The notes under the pieces are model-generated. The model searched no databases, was not told the origin of the DNA, and saw nothing but the letters and a program-made list of their open reading frames with translations. 64,000 nt of DNA from Henriciella mobilis (lineage in GTDB: Bacteria; Pseudomonadota; Alphaproteobacteria; Caulobacterales; Hyphomonadaceae), in NCBI RefSeq assembly GCF_003576315.1, contig NZ_QWFZ01000020.1:124001-188000 (forward strand), in the 5' to 3' direction. A program made the position numbers and the translations under genes. Positions 17,117-27,153 of this stretch are shown piece by piece (positions within the stretch are counted from its first letter, which is position 1; the number at the start of each line of letters is the position of its first letter).

Positions 17117-18316
17117 CCCCCGCCAGCGAACGACTGCCCGAGACCACCAACCCCTTCTCCGCCCGCCTCGTGATCATCCTGATCGCGATTGCCATCGTGT
17201 CCTTTGCGGCGGTAATGGCGCTGATGGCCTGGTCGCCGGACCTTGCCCGCAAGGACCGGCCCGGCGCGACGCCCTATTCCCGCTCGGCCTCGGGATATGC
17301 CGGCCTGATCAACATGCTTGAAAGCGACGGGCGCGCAGTGACCGTCTCACGTCGCAGCGAACTTCTGCACTATAGCGACGGCCGGCTGATGGTCCTGACC
17401 CTGCCGCTCTACGGGCGCGGCTTCGAGATCGATGAACTTGCCGGACCGGCGCTGATCGTCCTGCCGAAATGGAGCTTCCTCGCCAATCCGGCCCGGCGGG
17501 CCTTCGAACTCGACACGCGCCTTGCCAGCAAGGACGCCGTGGATGCGATGCTCGGCCTGGTCGAGGAGGATGCCAGCCTTCACCGTCTGCGTAATCCGGG
17601 CGCGGTCGACACGCCCTTCGGGACATTCACGCCGGATTTCGACCACGAGATGCAGGTCATCAAGTCGGACACGCTGGAAGAGATCATCGGCGTGCCGGGC
17701 GGCCAGCTCCTTTCAAAGCTGCCGGACAGGGACATCTACGTCCTTTCGGACCCCGACCTCTTGAACAATTTCGGCCTGGCGCGGGTCGACAACGCCCTGA
17801 TGGGGCTCAGCCTGTTTGCGTATCTCGATAACGGGCGTCAGGACGTCGTCTTCGACGCGACCATTCATGGCTTCGAAAGCTCCGGCAGCCTGCTGAAGAC
17901 GCTGCTCGACATCCCCTTCCTCGGGGCGACTTTGGTCGCGCTGGCGACCATGCTGCTCATCGGCTGGGCCGCCGCAATCCGCTTCGGGGCACCGGAGCGC
18001 GAAGCGCCGGCCTTCCCGCCGGGCAAGCTGGCGCTGGCCGACAATTCCGCCGACCTTATCGCTTCGGCCCGCCGTGAGGCGCGTATGGCGCCTGGCTACC
18101 TGTCGCTGACCCGGCGCGCGCTCGCCCGCGATCTCGGCCTGCCGAAAACGCTGAGCGAGGCGGAAATCGCCGCCCTTCTCGACCGGATGGGTGAGCAGAC
18201 CGGCCTTGACGATAACTGGAGCCGTATCGGCGGCGCGCTGTCCGAACCGGCTCACAATCGCGATGATCTGAGACACAAGGCCCGCGCGCTCTGGCGCTGG
18301 CGAATGGAGATGACAC

Positions 18317-18330
<14 letters not shown>
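17113..18330 (+). CDS. DUF4350 domain protein (MoxR operon gene 2)
   Basis: A 405-aa membrane-anchored protein with an N-terminal helix (about 19-41) and a second one near 275-297 ([17 protein letters not shown]). Between them is a DUF4350 domain with a glutamine-amidotransferase-like alpha/beta pattern: [63 protein letters not shown] helical cytosolic tail follows. Four-base overlap with the gene before and 14-base overlap with the MoxR gene after. The function is not known; such domains could sense or bind a ligand at the outer face. Confidence 0.85.
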
Positions 18331-19269
<939 letters not shown>

Positions 19270-19273
<4 letters not shown>

Positions 19274-20583
19274 TCGCCCCGACCCTCCGTTCCATCTGGC
19301 TGATGCTGGCAGGCGTTCCCGTGCTGCTTTACATCGCCATCTGGGCACCGGGCTTGTGGGCCGTGTCCGGCGGCTGGGTGATCGCAGTGATGGCGCTGAT
19401 GTTCACGGACCTCATCCTCGCCGGGCGGGCGCCGGAAGCTGAGATCCGCGTCGATGCACCGGCTCTGCTTTACATGTCCGGCGAGGACCCGGCAGACATT
19501 ACCCTCGCCTTCCGGCGCGGGCCGCTGCCCCGCTCGGTCGAGGTGCAGCTTGAGACGAATGCGCTGATCGCCTCGCCCCGGCGCAAGATCCTGAAAGGCT
19601 GGCAGAATGGCGCACATACAAGCGCCTTCACGCTGAAACCGATCCGGCGCGGGACCGGGCGGCTGGAACGACTCTGGGCGCGCTGGACCGGCCCTTTCGG
19701 CCTCGTCGCCATCCGAAAGATCGAGACGCTGGAAATCGAGATCCCGATCACGCCGAACACGCGCTGGGTCAAGGAAGAGGCCGTGCGTCTTTACCAGCGC
19801 GACGCAGATTTCGGCATCAAGATGCAGATCGAGCGTGGCGACGGATCGGAATTCGACAGCCTGCGCGAATTCACCGCCGGCATGGACCGCCGGTCCATCG
19901 ACTGGAAGCATTCGGCCCGCCACCGCATGCTGCTCGCCAAGGAATTCCGCACCGAGCGCAACCACAATATCGTCTTCGCCTTCGATACCGGCCGGCTGAT
20001 GAGCGAGCCGCTGGGCGGGGTGCCGAAGCTCGACAGGGCGATCAATTCCGCCCTCCTGCTGGCCTATGTCTCGCTGCGCTCAGGTGACCGCACCGCCATA
20101 TTCGGCTTCGATGCCCGGCCTGGCGTCGCCAGCAATGTGCTCACCGGCACGGGCGCCTTCCCGCATGTCCAGCGGCTGGCCTCGCAGCTCGACTATTCCG
20201 TCGAGGACGCAAACTATACCCTCGCCCTCACCTCGCTCGCCTCGCGGCTGGAGCGGCGCTCACTGGTCATCCTGTTCACCGATTTCGTCGACACCATCTC
20301 GGCCGAGCTGATGCTCGAGAATGTCCGCCGCCTGACCGACAAGCATATCGTCCTCTTTGCCACCTTCGAGGATGAGGCCCTGGCGCGGATGATCCGCGCC
20401 GAGCCGCATTCGGCCGAGGATGTCAGCCGCGCGGTAATCGCAGACACGCTCCTGCAGGAGCGCGAGGTCGTGTTCCGCAAGCTGCAGCGCATGGGCGTCC
20501 AGATCATCGAGACGAGCCCGGAGCACTTCGGTGCCGATCTCGTCTCGCGCTATCTCGATATCAAGCGGAGGGAATTGCTGTGA
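19270..20583 (+). CDS. DUF58 protein (vWA-like), MoxR partner
   Basis: A 437-aa protein with two N-terminal membrane helices (about 8-25 and 30-47) and a DUF58 domain typified by [37 protein letters not shown]. The following [12 protein letters not shown] and [17 protein letters not shown] segments look like the von Willebrand A-like fold that usually follows in DUF58 proteins; a metal-site pattern D-x-G-x-x-M replaces the strict DxSxS. Co-occurrence with MoxR is the rule for this family. Overlaps both neighbours by four bases. Confidence 0.92.
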
Positions 20584-21578
20584 ACGATCGCGTCATCAAA
20601 TCCTACCGCTTCCGCGAGGAACGGGAATCCGACTGGGCAAAGCTCGACCTGATCGTCACACGGGCAGAGAAACGCGGCGTGAAGGCGCTCTCCGACGAGG
20701 AGCTGACGGCCCTGCCCCGGCTCTACCGCCAGGCGGTTTCTTCCCTCTCGGTCGCCCGCTCCATCTCGCTCGACCAGAACGTGCTCGCCTATCTCGAGAC
20801 GCTGTGCGCGCGCGCCTACTTCTTCGTCTACGGGACACGCGCCAGCATCGGCGCCCGCATGGCGCAATATTTCCGGCGGGACTGGCCAGCCTCCGTCTCA
20901 GCCGCGATCAAGCCGACGCTGCTGGCCGCGCTCTGCCTGTTCGGCGGGGCCCTTGTCGCCTTCTTCCTCTGCCTGCAGGACATGGAATGGTACTGGACGA
21001 TCCATCAGGGCTGGGACTCGCGCAACCCGGATGCGAGCTATGACTCGCTGCGCGACACGCTGTATACGGAAGACACCAACATCGCCGACATGCTCGGCGC
21101 ATTCGCCGCCCAGCTTTTCTCGCACAATAGCGGGATCGCGATCTTCGCTTTCGCGCTCGGCTTCTGCTTCGGCATCCCGACCGCCATCCTGCTGATTTAT
21201 AATGGCGTCTATCTCGGCAGCTTCTTTGCCGTCTTCTGGCAGAAGGGGCTCGCGGCCGAGCTCACCGGCTGGCTGTTCATCCATGGCGTGACAGAGCTGT
21301 TCGCCATTGTGCTGGCAGGCGCGGCGGGCTTCATGATTGGCGGCGCAGTCGCCTTTCCGGGAACGAAAAGCCGCATGCAGTCTATGCGGGATGCAGGCAA
21401 TTCCGCCGCGCTGGTGATCATCGGGGCGGTGCTGATGCTGTTCATCGCTGCGCTGCTCGAAGGCTTCGGACGGCAACTGATCAATTCAGACATGACGCGC
21501 TATGTCATCGCGGTCACCAGCCTGATTTTCTGGCTCACCTATTTCTACTGGCCGCGCGCCAGCGAGGAGGATCGCTGA
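20580..21578 (+). CDS. SpoIIM/DUF95 integral membrane protein
   Basis: A 332-aa protein related to stage II sporulation protein M. After a cytosolic helical domain (about 1-105) come several hydrophobic segments, including TLLAALCLFGGALVAFFLCL, GIAIFAFALGFCFGIPTAILL and VIIGAVLMLFIAALLEGF. The block NGVYLGSFFAVFWQKGLAAELTGWLFIHGVTELFAI is the SpoIIM signature. The organism is not expected to sporulate. In Bacillus SpoIIM works with peptidoglycan hydrolases in membrane migration, so a cell-envelope role is a reasonable inference. Starts with GTG overlapping the DUF58 stop; its stop overlaps the RDD start (TGATG). Confidence 0.9.
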   Translation: MNDRVIKSYRFREERESDWAKLDLIVTRAEKRGVKALSDEELTALPRLYRQAVSSLSVARSISLDQNVLAYLETLCARAYFFVYGTRASIGARMAQYFRRDWPASVSAAIKPTLLAALCLFGGALVAFFLCLQDMEWYWTIHQGWDSRNPDASYDSLRDTLYTEDTNIADMLGAFAAQLFSHNSGIAIFAFALGFCFGIPTAILLIYNGVYLGSFFAVFWQKGLAAELTGWLFIHGVTELFAIVLAGAAGFMIGGAVAFPGTKSRMQSMRDAGNSAALVIIGAVLMLFIAALLEGFGRQLINSDMTRYVIAVTSLIFWLTYFYWPRASEEDR

Positions 21579-22519
21579 TGGCGAAGGCTTCTGCCGCCCC
21601 TGCTGTCGACAGCCGCCGCGAGGCGCTGCGCCGGCGTGAGTTGCGCCTGAAGGAGAATGCCCGCCAGGCCAAGCGCGTACGGGCGCTTGTCACGCCGGAA
21701 GGTGCGGCCCTGAACCTAAAGATCGCAACAGCGTCCGAGCGGGCTGGCGCCTTCCTGCTCGACTTCACGCTGCAGATCATCCTGATCATCGTGTCGGTCT
21801 TCGTGATCGCGTGGATGTTTTCCTCAATGGGCTTTCGCGGCTGGAGTGTCGCCGGATCGCTCTCGGCGGTGGTCGTCTTTTTCCTGCGCAATTTCTACTT
21901 CATCTTCTTCGAGATCGGCCGGAAGGCAGCAACGCCGGGCAAGCGCGCACTTGGCTTGCGCGTCGCCGCGCGCAATGGCGGCCGGCTGACCGCCAATGCC
22001 GTGCTCGCGCGCAACTTCATGCGGGAGCTGGAAGTCTTTCTGCCGCTGTCGCTGCTGCTGATGACGGTGGAGGATGAGGTCAGCGCCTGGATCCGGCTGC
22101 TGGGCATTGCCTGGACGGCGGTGTTCGTTCTTTTCCCGCTTTTCAACCGCGACAAGCTACGTGTCGGCGACCTGATTGCCGGGACGATCGTCATCCATGC
22201 CCCGCGCACCAAGCTCAAGAAGGACATCACCTCGGCCTCCCCGCTCTCCACGGCGGCGTCCTTCGCCTTCACCCCGGCCGAGCTCGACGCCTATGGCATC
22301 CATGAGCTGCACGTGCTGGAAGACGTGCTGCGTCAGTCCACGCGCGAGATAAAGGCGCGCGTCGCCGAACGCATCCGCGAGAAGATCGGCCGGGAGAAGC
22401 AGACCGGCGAAGATGACCTCGCCTTCCTCGAAGCCTATTACGGCGCCTTGCGCAGCCGGCTGGAGCAGCAGATGCTTTTCGGCGAACGCAAGGAAGACAA
22501 GTTCGATACTGGGCGATAG
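21578..22519 (+). CDS. RDD-family membrane protein (MoxR operon gene 6)
   Basis: A 313-aa protein with a basic N-terminal helix (about 1-35) and an RDD domain with membrane helices (about 60-200). RAGAFLLDFTLQIILII is the RDD first-helix motif, GRKAATPGKRALGLRVAARNGGRLT the second, and NRDKLRVGDLIAGTIVI the third. The C-terminus (about 225-313) is charged and helical, ending in EQQMLFGERKEDKFDTGR. Last gene of the six-gene overlapping operon. Transport or anchoring is inferred for RDD proteins generally, without a settled function. Confidence 0.9.
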   Translation: MAKASAAPAVDSRREALRRRELRLKENARQAKRVRALVTPEGAALNLKIATASERAGAFLLDFTLQIILIIVSVFVIAWMFSSMGFRGWSVAGSLSAVVVFFLRNFYFIFFEIGRKAATPGKRALGLRVAARNGGRLTANAVLARNFMRELEVFLPLSLLLMTVEDEVSAWIRLLGIAWTAVFVLFPLFNRDKLRVGDLIAGTIVIHAPRTKLKKDITSASPLSTAASFAFTPAELDAYGIHELHVLEDVLRQSTREIKARVAERIREKIGREKQTGEDDLAFLEAYYGALRSRLEQQMLFGERKEDKFDTGR

Positions 22520-22538
22520 GCGCCAGCGGAGATCCGAC

Positions 22539-23024
22539 ATGACAAGACTCACTGCCCTGCTCGCTGCCTCGCTGACCCTTGGCATCGCTGGCGCCCACGC
22601 ACAGGAAACCGGTCTGGACGTGCAGGCCAATGCCAGCCCGCTCGACTGGATGACCGGCTGCTGGACGCATGAGCGCTATGACCAGCGCGAAGTCTGGTCG
22701 GAGGATCTGGGCGGGCTGAAATTCGGCTATGCCGTCAATCGCGACGAAAATGGCAAGGTGACCTTCTTCGAGGATCTGCGCATCGAGAACCGCTCCGGCG
22801 GCGCAGTCTATATCGCCTCGCCACGCGGCGCTGCCCCGACCGAGTTTGTCGAGACGGAACGCACCGGCCTGTCGATTACATTCGAAAATCCGGATCACGA
22901 CTATCCCCAGAAGATCACCTACGGCGCCAACCGTGTGGCGCTGGTCGCGACGATCTCGACGATCGATGACGACCGGGTGCAGAGCTGGGCCATGTATGAT
23001 TGCAAGGAAATGGGGCGCGAGTAG
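22539..23024 (+). CDS. Exported DUF6265-like protein, 161 aa
   Basis: A signal peptide (MTRLTALLAASLTLGIAGAHAQ) precedes a domain with LDWMTGCWTHERYDQREVWSED, FFEDLRIENRSGGAVYIASPRG and SITFENPDHDYPQKITY. These are the characteristic blocks of the DUF6265 family as I remember it (a beta-barrel, lipocalin-like pattern). Function unknown. It starts 20 bp after the RDD gene on the same strand and could share its transcript. Confidence 0.78.
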   Translation: MTRLTALLAASLTLGIAGAHAQETGLDVQANASPLDWMTGCWTHERYDQREVWSEDLGGLKFGYAVNRDENGKVTFFEDLRIENRSGGAVYIASPRGAAPTEFVETERTGLSITFENPDHDYPQKITYGANRVALVATISTIDDDRVQSWAMYDCKEMGRE

Positions 23025-23112
23025 CGGGGCGGCCGATGCAGCCCTGAGCCCGATCCACGTGACGAGCGAAGCGAGGGTCGACTGAAGACGCTGCCACGTC
23101 ATTCGCGTGCAT

Positions 23113-23153
23113 GGAATCGATCCACCGGATCGATTCCTCGAGCTGAAGCTCGA
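23113..23153. repeat. Two abutting perfect inverted repeats
   Basis: GGAATCGATCC (23113-23123) and GGATCGATTCC (23127-23137) form a perfect 11-bp inverted repeat with a 3-base loop. It is directly followed by TCGAGCT-GA-AGCTCGA (23138-23153), a perfect 7-bp one. They lie just past the 3' end of the minus-strand tRNA and after the DUF6265 gene. No T-tract follows on either strand, so a simple intrinsic terminator is not obvious. Confidence 0.75.
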
Positions 23154-23164
23154 CCGGCAGCGAA

Positions 23165-23241
23165 TGGTGGGCCCGGAGGGACTTGAACCCCCGACCAGAC
23201 CGTTATGAGCGGTCCGCTCTAACCAACTGAGCTACAGGCCC
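23165..23241 (-). tRNA. tRNA with CAT anticodon, probably tRNA-Ile2 (lysidine type)
   Basis: A 77-nt cloverleaf with encoded CCA. The acceptor stem GGGCCTG/CGGGCCC has one wobble pair, the anticodon stem is GACCG/CGGTC around loop CTCATAA, and the T-stem is GGGGG/CCCTC around TTCAAGT. CAT can be initiator Met, elongator Met or Ile2. C4-G69 and C5-G68 pairs, as in E. coli tRNA-Ile2 where they guide TilS lysidine modification, favour Ile2; this is inference. A second CAT tRNA at 62537 looks more like elongator Met. Confidence 0.9.
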
Positions 23242-23249
23242 CAATCGAA

Positions 23250-23278
23250 ATATCGTACAGGTATCATGTCCTTGTCAC
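23250..23278 (-). promoter_or_regulatory. Candidate promoter of the tRNA(CAT) gene
   Basis: On the minus strand GTGACA (23278-23273), a 17-bp spacer and CGATAT (23255-23250) lie just upstream of the tRNA 5' end, close to alphaproteobacterial TTGACA/TATAAT-type promoters. Seen by eye only. Confidence 0.4.
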
Positions 23279-23343
23279 GTTCGTGCCGCAATGGCGCAAT
23301 TGAATCGAGACTGCAAGTCCCCAGAAGAGAGGAAACAGCATAC

Positions 23344-24126
23344 ATGAAACAGATCATCACCGCCCGCCCGATCCTTGCGCTGGCCGCAGCCGGCGCGCTC
23401 GTCGCATGCGGCACGAGCCTCGCGCAGACGGCGCCTGCCGGACCGGCCGTGCCGGGCGAGGCCCCGATCCCGTCCAGTCACGCCAATTCCATCCAGCCGG
23501 AAACCACGCTCTCCATCTCGGCCAGCGGCGAGGTCACCCGCGCGCCGGACATGGCGACGATCACCCTTGGCGTGCAGACTGAAGCCGATACCGCCTCCGC
23601 CGCCATGTCGCAGAATGCCGAACGCATGAACCGCGTCTATGCCGCACTCAGTGAAGCCGGCATTGCCGAACGCGACATGCAGACCTCCAACCTCTCGCTG
23701 CAGCCGCGCTATGATTATTCCAATCGCGATGGCAGCCCGCCCAAGGTGACCGGCTATACGGCCAGCAACCAGGTCACGGTCAAGGTGCGTGACCTTGATA
23801 TGCTTGGCACCACCATGGACACGATCGTCGCGGAAGGCGGCAACACGATCTCCGGCCTCAATTTTGGTCTGGAAGACCCGTCCGAAGCCCGCGACGAGGC
23901 GCGCCGTGAAGCGGTGAAGAAGGCCCTGCAACGCGCCCAGCTCTATGCCGATGCGACCGGCTACCGGGTCGCGCGCATCGTCACCATCTCCGAAAGCGGC
24001 GGTGACTATGGCGGCCCCGTGCCGATGATGTCGATGCGTGCCGAGGCCGACAGCTCGACCAAGATATCCGGGGGCGAAGTGGGCTACACCGTTGATGTCA
24101 ATGTGACTTTCGAACTGCGCAAATAA
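23344..24126 (+). CDS. SIMPL-domain (DUF541) exported protein
   Basis: A 260-aa periplasmic protein with an N-terminal signal (about 1-28). LVACGTS near residue 19 could also serve as a lipobox. The SIMPL/DUF541 domain follows: LSISASGEVTRAPDMATITLGVQTEADTA at the start, then YTASNQVTVKVRDLDMLG, ISGLNFGLEDPSEARDEARREAVKKA and a terminal GYTVDVNVTFEL strand. Family members such as E. coli YggE are linked to oxidative stress and some form ring assemblies. GAGAGGA precedes the ATG. Confidence 0.9.
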   Translation: MKQIITARPILALAAAGALVACGTSLAQTAPAGPAVPGEAPIPSSHANSIQPETTLSISASGEVTRAPDMATITLGVQTEADTASAAMSQNAERMNRVYAALSEAGIAERDMQTSNLSLQPRYDYSNRDGSPPKVTGYTASNQVTVKVRDLDMLGTTMDTIVAEGGNTISGLNFGLEDPSEARDEARREAVKKALQRAQLYADATGYRVARIVTISESGGDYGGPVPMMSMRAEADSSTKISGGEVGYTVDVNVTFELRK

Positions 24127-24150
24127 CGCGCCACCGACGATCGATTTGTT

Positions 24151-24179
24151 GCTGGCGGCCCTTTTGGGGGGTCGCCAGC
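24151..24179 (+). terminator. Hairpin, possible terminator after the SIMPL gene
   Basis: GCTGGCGGCCC (24151-24161) pairs with GGGTCGCCAGC (24169-24179) over 11 bp with one G-T pair and a 7-base loop. Only a broken pyrimidine tract (CCTTCCTTT) follows, so termination would be weak or Rho-assisted. Confidence 0.4.
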
Positions 24180-24239
24180 GGCCCTTCCTTTCACTAGTGT
24201 CACATTCCGGGGAGCGGATATCCGGAAGGGGACATTGGG

Positions 24240-25706
24240 ATGAAACATGCGTTGACCGCGTCATTGCTGCTGCTTGCAGCCTGCGCCACACAGACCGAAC
24301 CAGCCACGCCGACAAGCGGAGAGACCAAGGCCGAGCCCGAACCATATTACAGCGAGTACCCGTATCCCGGTGCGCCGCCCTCGCCCGTCCCCTCGCGCCC
24401 GCGATCCACACCAGACGATTTCGACCCGTCCGACCTGCCCGCGCCGGCCGCAGGCTATGGTGCGTCTGGCTCCAAGGTCACCAAGGACTTCCTGCCTTAC
24501 ATCGACATCGCGATCGATGAGGACGCCGCCAATTCCAATTGGGGCATCCCGCTGGAAGATCTCTATACGCGCATCCGGATCGTCACGCTCGATCCGCAAG
24601 CCCGCGACATCGAGGGCACCGCGTCCGGCAAATATACCGAGGCACCTGCGCAGCGAAACTACAAGGAAGAAAGCCGCGGCTGGCTGTCGCGCATGATGGG
24701 CTCAAAGGAAGTCTCTCGCGCCCTGCTGGCCGAGTTCGAGATCAAGAAGCCTGATGTGAAGGCCACCGAAGCGCTGTTCTCAGCCTCGTTTTCCTCCAAT
24801 CGCGAACAGGGCGAAAGCTGGTCGACAGACCAGAGCCTGGCGCTCTATGCCACGCCCTATTTCAAGATTTCCTCGAACACGACGCTGACCGCCAAACTGC
24901 GCATGCAACTGTCGGACGAGCGTGAAAGCTCCGGCGCGTCGGCCAATGTCATGGCTTCGCTGACCAATGCGGCGAGCCTGCTGGCGCCGGCCTCATCGCT
25001 GGTCACCTATTTCTCGGCGCCGTCGATGATGGAAGCCTCGAATTTCCTCGACAATTCGGTCTCAACCCTGTTCGGCCGCTCGATCACCGAGCAGACGGTG
25101 AGCACGATGGCGATCAAATCCTGGTCCGATCGGCCGATCCTGGTGGTCTATGCCGCCATGCCGGACCCGAAAGACATTCGCGACACATCCAACCGGGAAA
25201 TGCTGGGCGGCTGGGCGATCTATCTCGACGCGCCGATCGTCTCGGTCTTTACCAGCGCCACCCAGCCCGACCCGGAAGGCTATGAAGAATGGCCTGATTA
25301 TCGCGGCGTTGTTGGTGCGGACATCCTCGCCTTCAAGATCGGCGAGGAGCTGACGGTCTATGATTATATCTTCTCCCGCCTGGACCTGTTCGACCGGATT
25401 TCCAGCCTGAACGACTTTCCCGAGCCGGACCTTGCCCGCCTGCTTTGTACGCGGATCGAGCGCGGCCTGTCGGAACTCGGCTTCAACGCCGCCGACAGCT
25501 CCGCTGGTGTATGGGCCGCGGCCACGAGCGACCAGTTCAGCGCCGCGGCCAGCGAGCTGCTCCTGAAACCGTCGACCTGCGTCGCCATGCAGCGCTGGGC
25601 CGAGCTGAACGGGATCGACACCTCAGCGGAGACGACAGAGACGATCTACGAATATGAATATGAAGGCGATGGCGCCGGTGAGTTCGACGAGCCGGGCGAG
25701 TATTAG
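24240..25706 (+). CDS. Unrecognised 488-aa lipoprotein
   Basis: I do not recognise the family. The signal peptide ends in a lipobox LLLAAC (about 11-16), followed by a Pro/Glu-rich linker (about 17-75) typical of a surface or periplasm-spanning tether. A folded region (about 80-460) contains FLPYIDIAIDED, a Ser/Thr-rich beta section (ATEALFSASFSSNREQGESWSTDQSL, YFKISSNTTLTAKLRMQL), helix-like ANVMASLTNAASLLAPASSLV and SDRPILVVYAAMPDPKD. The tail is acidic and Tyr-rich (YEYEYEGD). AAGGGG lies about ten bases before the ATG. Monocistronic by spacing. Comparable to large outer-membrane lipoproteins but without assignable activity. Confidence 0.8.
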   Translation: MKHALTASLLLLAACATQTEPATPTSGETKAEPEPYYSEYPYPGAPPSPVPSRPRSTPDDFDPSDLPAPAAGYGASGSKVTKDFLPYIDIAIDEDAANSNWGIPLEDLYTRIRIVTLDPQARDIEGTASGKYTEAPAQRNYKEESRGWLSRMMGSKEVSRALLAEFEIKKPDVKATEALFSASFSSNREQGESWSTDQSLALYATPYFKISSNTTLTAKLRMQLSDERESSGASANVMASLTNAASLLAPASSLVTYFSAPSMMEASNFLDNSVSTLFGRSITEQTVSTMAIKSWSDRPILVVYAAMPDPKDIRDTSNREMLGGWAIYLDAPIVSVFTSATQPDPEGYEEWPDYRGVVGADILAFKIGEELTVYDYIFSRLDLFDRISSLNDFPEPDLARLLCTRIERGLSELGFNAADSSAGVWAAATSDQFSAAASELLLKPSTCVAMQRWAELNGIDTSAETTETIYEYEYEGDGAGEFDEPGEY

Positions 25707-25736
25707 AGACTCGCTGAAGGACGGATCCAAAACGGC

Positions 25737-26102
25737 CTAGTAGGCCGCGCTTGGCGCTTTCATCTCGTTTTCATCGTCGAGCAGCACGACTGTCGGCGCA
25801 TGCTGGCGGGCCTTGTCGGCTTCGATCGAAGCGAAGGCAGCGATGATCACCTTGTCACCGACCGAGAAGTGGCGGGCGGCTGCGCCATTCACGCCAATCG
25901 TGCGCGAGCCGCGCGGCGCTTCAATCGCATAGGTCTGGATGCGGGCACCATTGGTGACGTTCCAGATATCGACACGCTCATTGGGAAGGATGCCCGAAGC
26001 ATCAAGCAAGGCCTGGTCGATGGACACAGAGCCTTCATAGTGAAGGTCGCACTGCGTCACCGTTCCAGAGTGCAGCTTGGCTTTCAACATATTGAGCAGC
26101 AT
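25737..26102 (-). CDS. panD: Aspartate 1-decarboxylase (pyruvoyl enzyme)
   Basis: A 121-aa proenzyme that self-cleaves and converts L-aspartate to beta-alanine for pantothenate and CoA. The cleavage site is Gly24-Ser25 in [10 protein letters not shown], the same numbering as the E. coli enzyme; cleavage makes the pyruvoyl group at Ser25. Also visible are [32 protein letters not shown] and [10 protein letters not shown]. The ATG at 26102 is preceded by GGAGG eight bases away; an ATG 15 bp upstream lacks one and would break the numbering. No other pan genes are in the window. Confidence 0.97.
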   Translation of the reverse strand: MLLNMLKAKLHSGTVTQCDLHYEGSVSIDQALLDASGILPNERVDIWNVTNGARIQTYAIEAPRGSRTIGVNGAAARHFSVGDKVIIAAFASIEADKARQHAPTVVLLDDENEMKAPSAAY

Positions 26103-26283
26103 CGGCAACGCCTCCATTCCAGCGGGGTTAGGTGCTTGTTCCGTCGTATATATGGCTAGTCACTGACACGACGTAAAGGCCAATGACGCACTGCAACACC
26201 CGGGCCATAAAGCACAGGCAGCCTGTAGCGAAAAGGGCAGTTTCGCGAAGACGGGCAACGGGAGCGCTACCATCATTCCCCCG

Positions 26284-27153
26284 TCAGGGTGCGACATCGA
26301 CCAGCCCCGCCGCTTCGGCCTGCTCCCGGGTCATTTCATAGAAGTCCCAGGGCGCCCAGCTATCCGGGTTGGACGGCGTCGTCAGCTCGCCCTGCAGCAT
26401 GGGCAGCTTCGTGTCAGCATTGACGATATGGACCGCCCGGAAATCGCCGCCCCGCTTGCCGGACTGGTCGAACCACTCGCCCTCGCAAAGCTTGCCGGGC
26501 TGCTCTCGCACGGTGCCAAAGCCATCGCAGGACAATTTCACCGCCAGCTTGTCGTCGCGATAGAAGTCCTGGCCGCGGCCCTCATAAATCCGGCCGCTGG
26601 CCTCGTGCTTCCAGAAGTTCGTGAACACGATGGGGATCGGTCCGGCGGCCGGATTGTTTCCGGCAGGCGCTGCTGCCGCTGTCACTGCGGCGGGGGAAGC
26701 CGGCGCGACCTCCGCTTCGGCGCATTGGTCCTGCAGAATGCCGAGCGCCGCCTCCATGGCCGGTTTCTGGACGGCCAGCGTGTCGAGATGGACGTTGACG
26801 CCTTCGATGGCCGCAATCAGCGCTGCCGCGGACTCTCGCATGGCGGCGTCGTCCAGCCGGCCATCTTCTGCCCCGAGAATGTCCGACGGGCTGCCTTCCA
26901 GCGTTCCGGCGGCAATGGCCTCGTAAAGTTCAACCCGCGTCGACTGGCCATCATAAACGCCGGCAAGCGCTTGGGATGCGGCGTCATAAGCCTCCAGTCT
27001 TGAGGCCAGACCCGCCGCCGTGGCGGCATAGCTTTGAACCAGCGTATCGGTCTGCGCGCGCAGGGCCGTGCAATTGTCGGTCTGCGCGAGCGCCCCCGGA
27101 AGAATGACAGAACCTGCCAGCAGGGCCATTGCCCCACACCTGATCGATTTCAT
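26284..27153 (-). CDS. Exported hypothetical protein, 289 aa
   Basis: Not recognised. The signal peptide (MKSIRCGAMALLAGSVILPGALAQ) is followed by an Ala-rich, helical, possibly coiled region (about 27-145), an Ala/Pro linker (about 150-175), and a C-terminal domain. That domain contains FTNFWKHEASGRIYEGRGQDFYRDD, LCEGEWFDQSGKRGGDFRAVHI and PDSWAPWDFYEMTREQAEAAGL. The paired Cys residues in CDGFGTVREQPGKLC could form a disulfide. The upstream VOC reading frame runs into the first 170 bases of this gene in another frame. Confidence 0.7.
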   Translation of the reverse strand: MKSIRCGAMALLAGSVILPGALAQTDNCTALRAQTDTLVQSYAATAAGLASRLEAYDAASQALAGVYDGQSTRVELYEAIAAGTLEGSPSDILGAEDGRLDDAAMRESAAALIAAIEGVNVHLDTLAVQKPAMEAALGILQDQCAEAEVAPASPAAVTAAAAPAGNNPAAGPIPIVFTNFWKHEASGRIYEGRGQDFYRDDKLAVKLSCDGFGTVREQPGKLCEGEWFDQSGKRGGDFRAVHIVNADTKLPMLQGELTTPSNPDSWAPWDFYEMTREQAEAAGLVDVAP

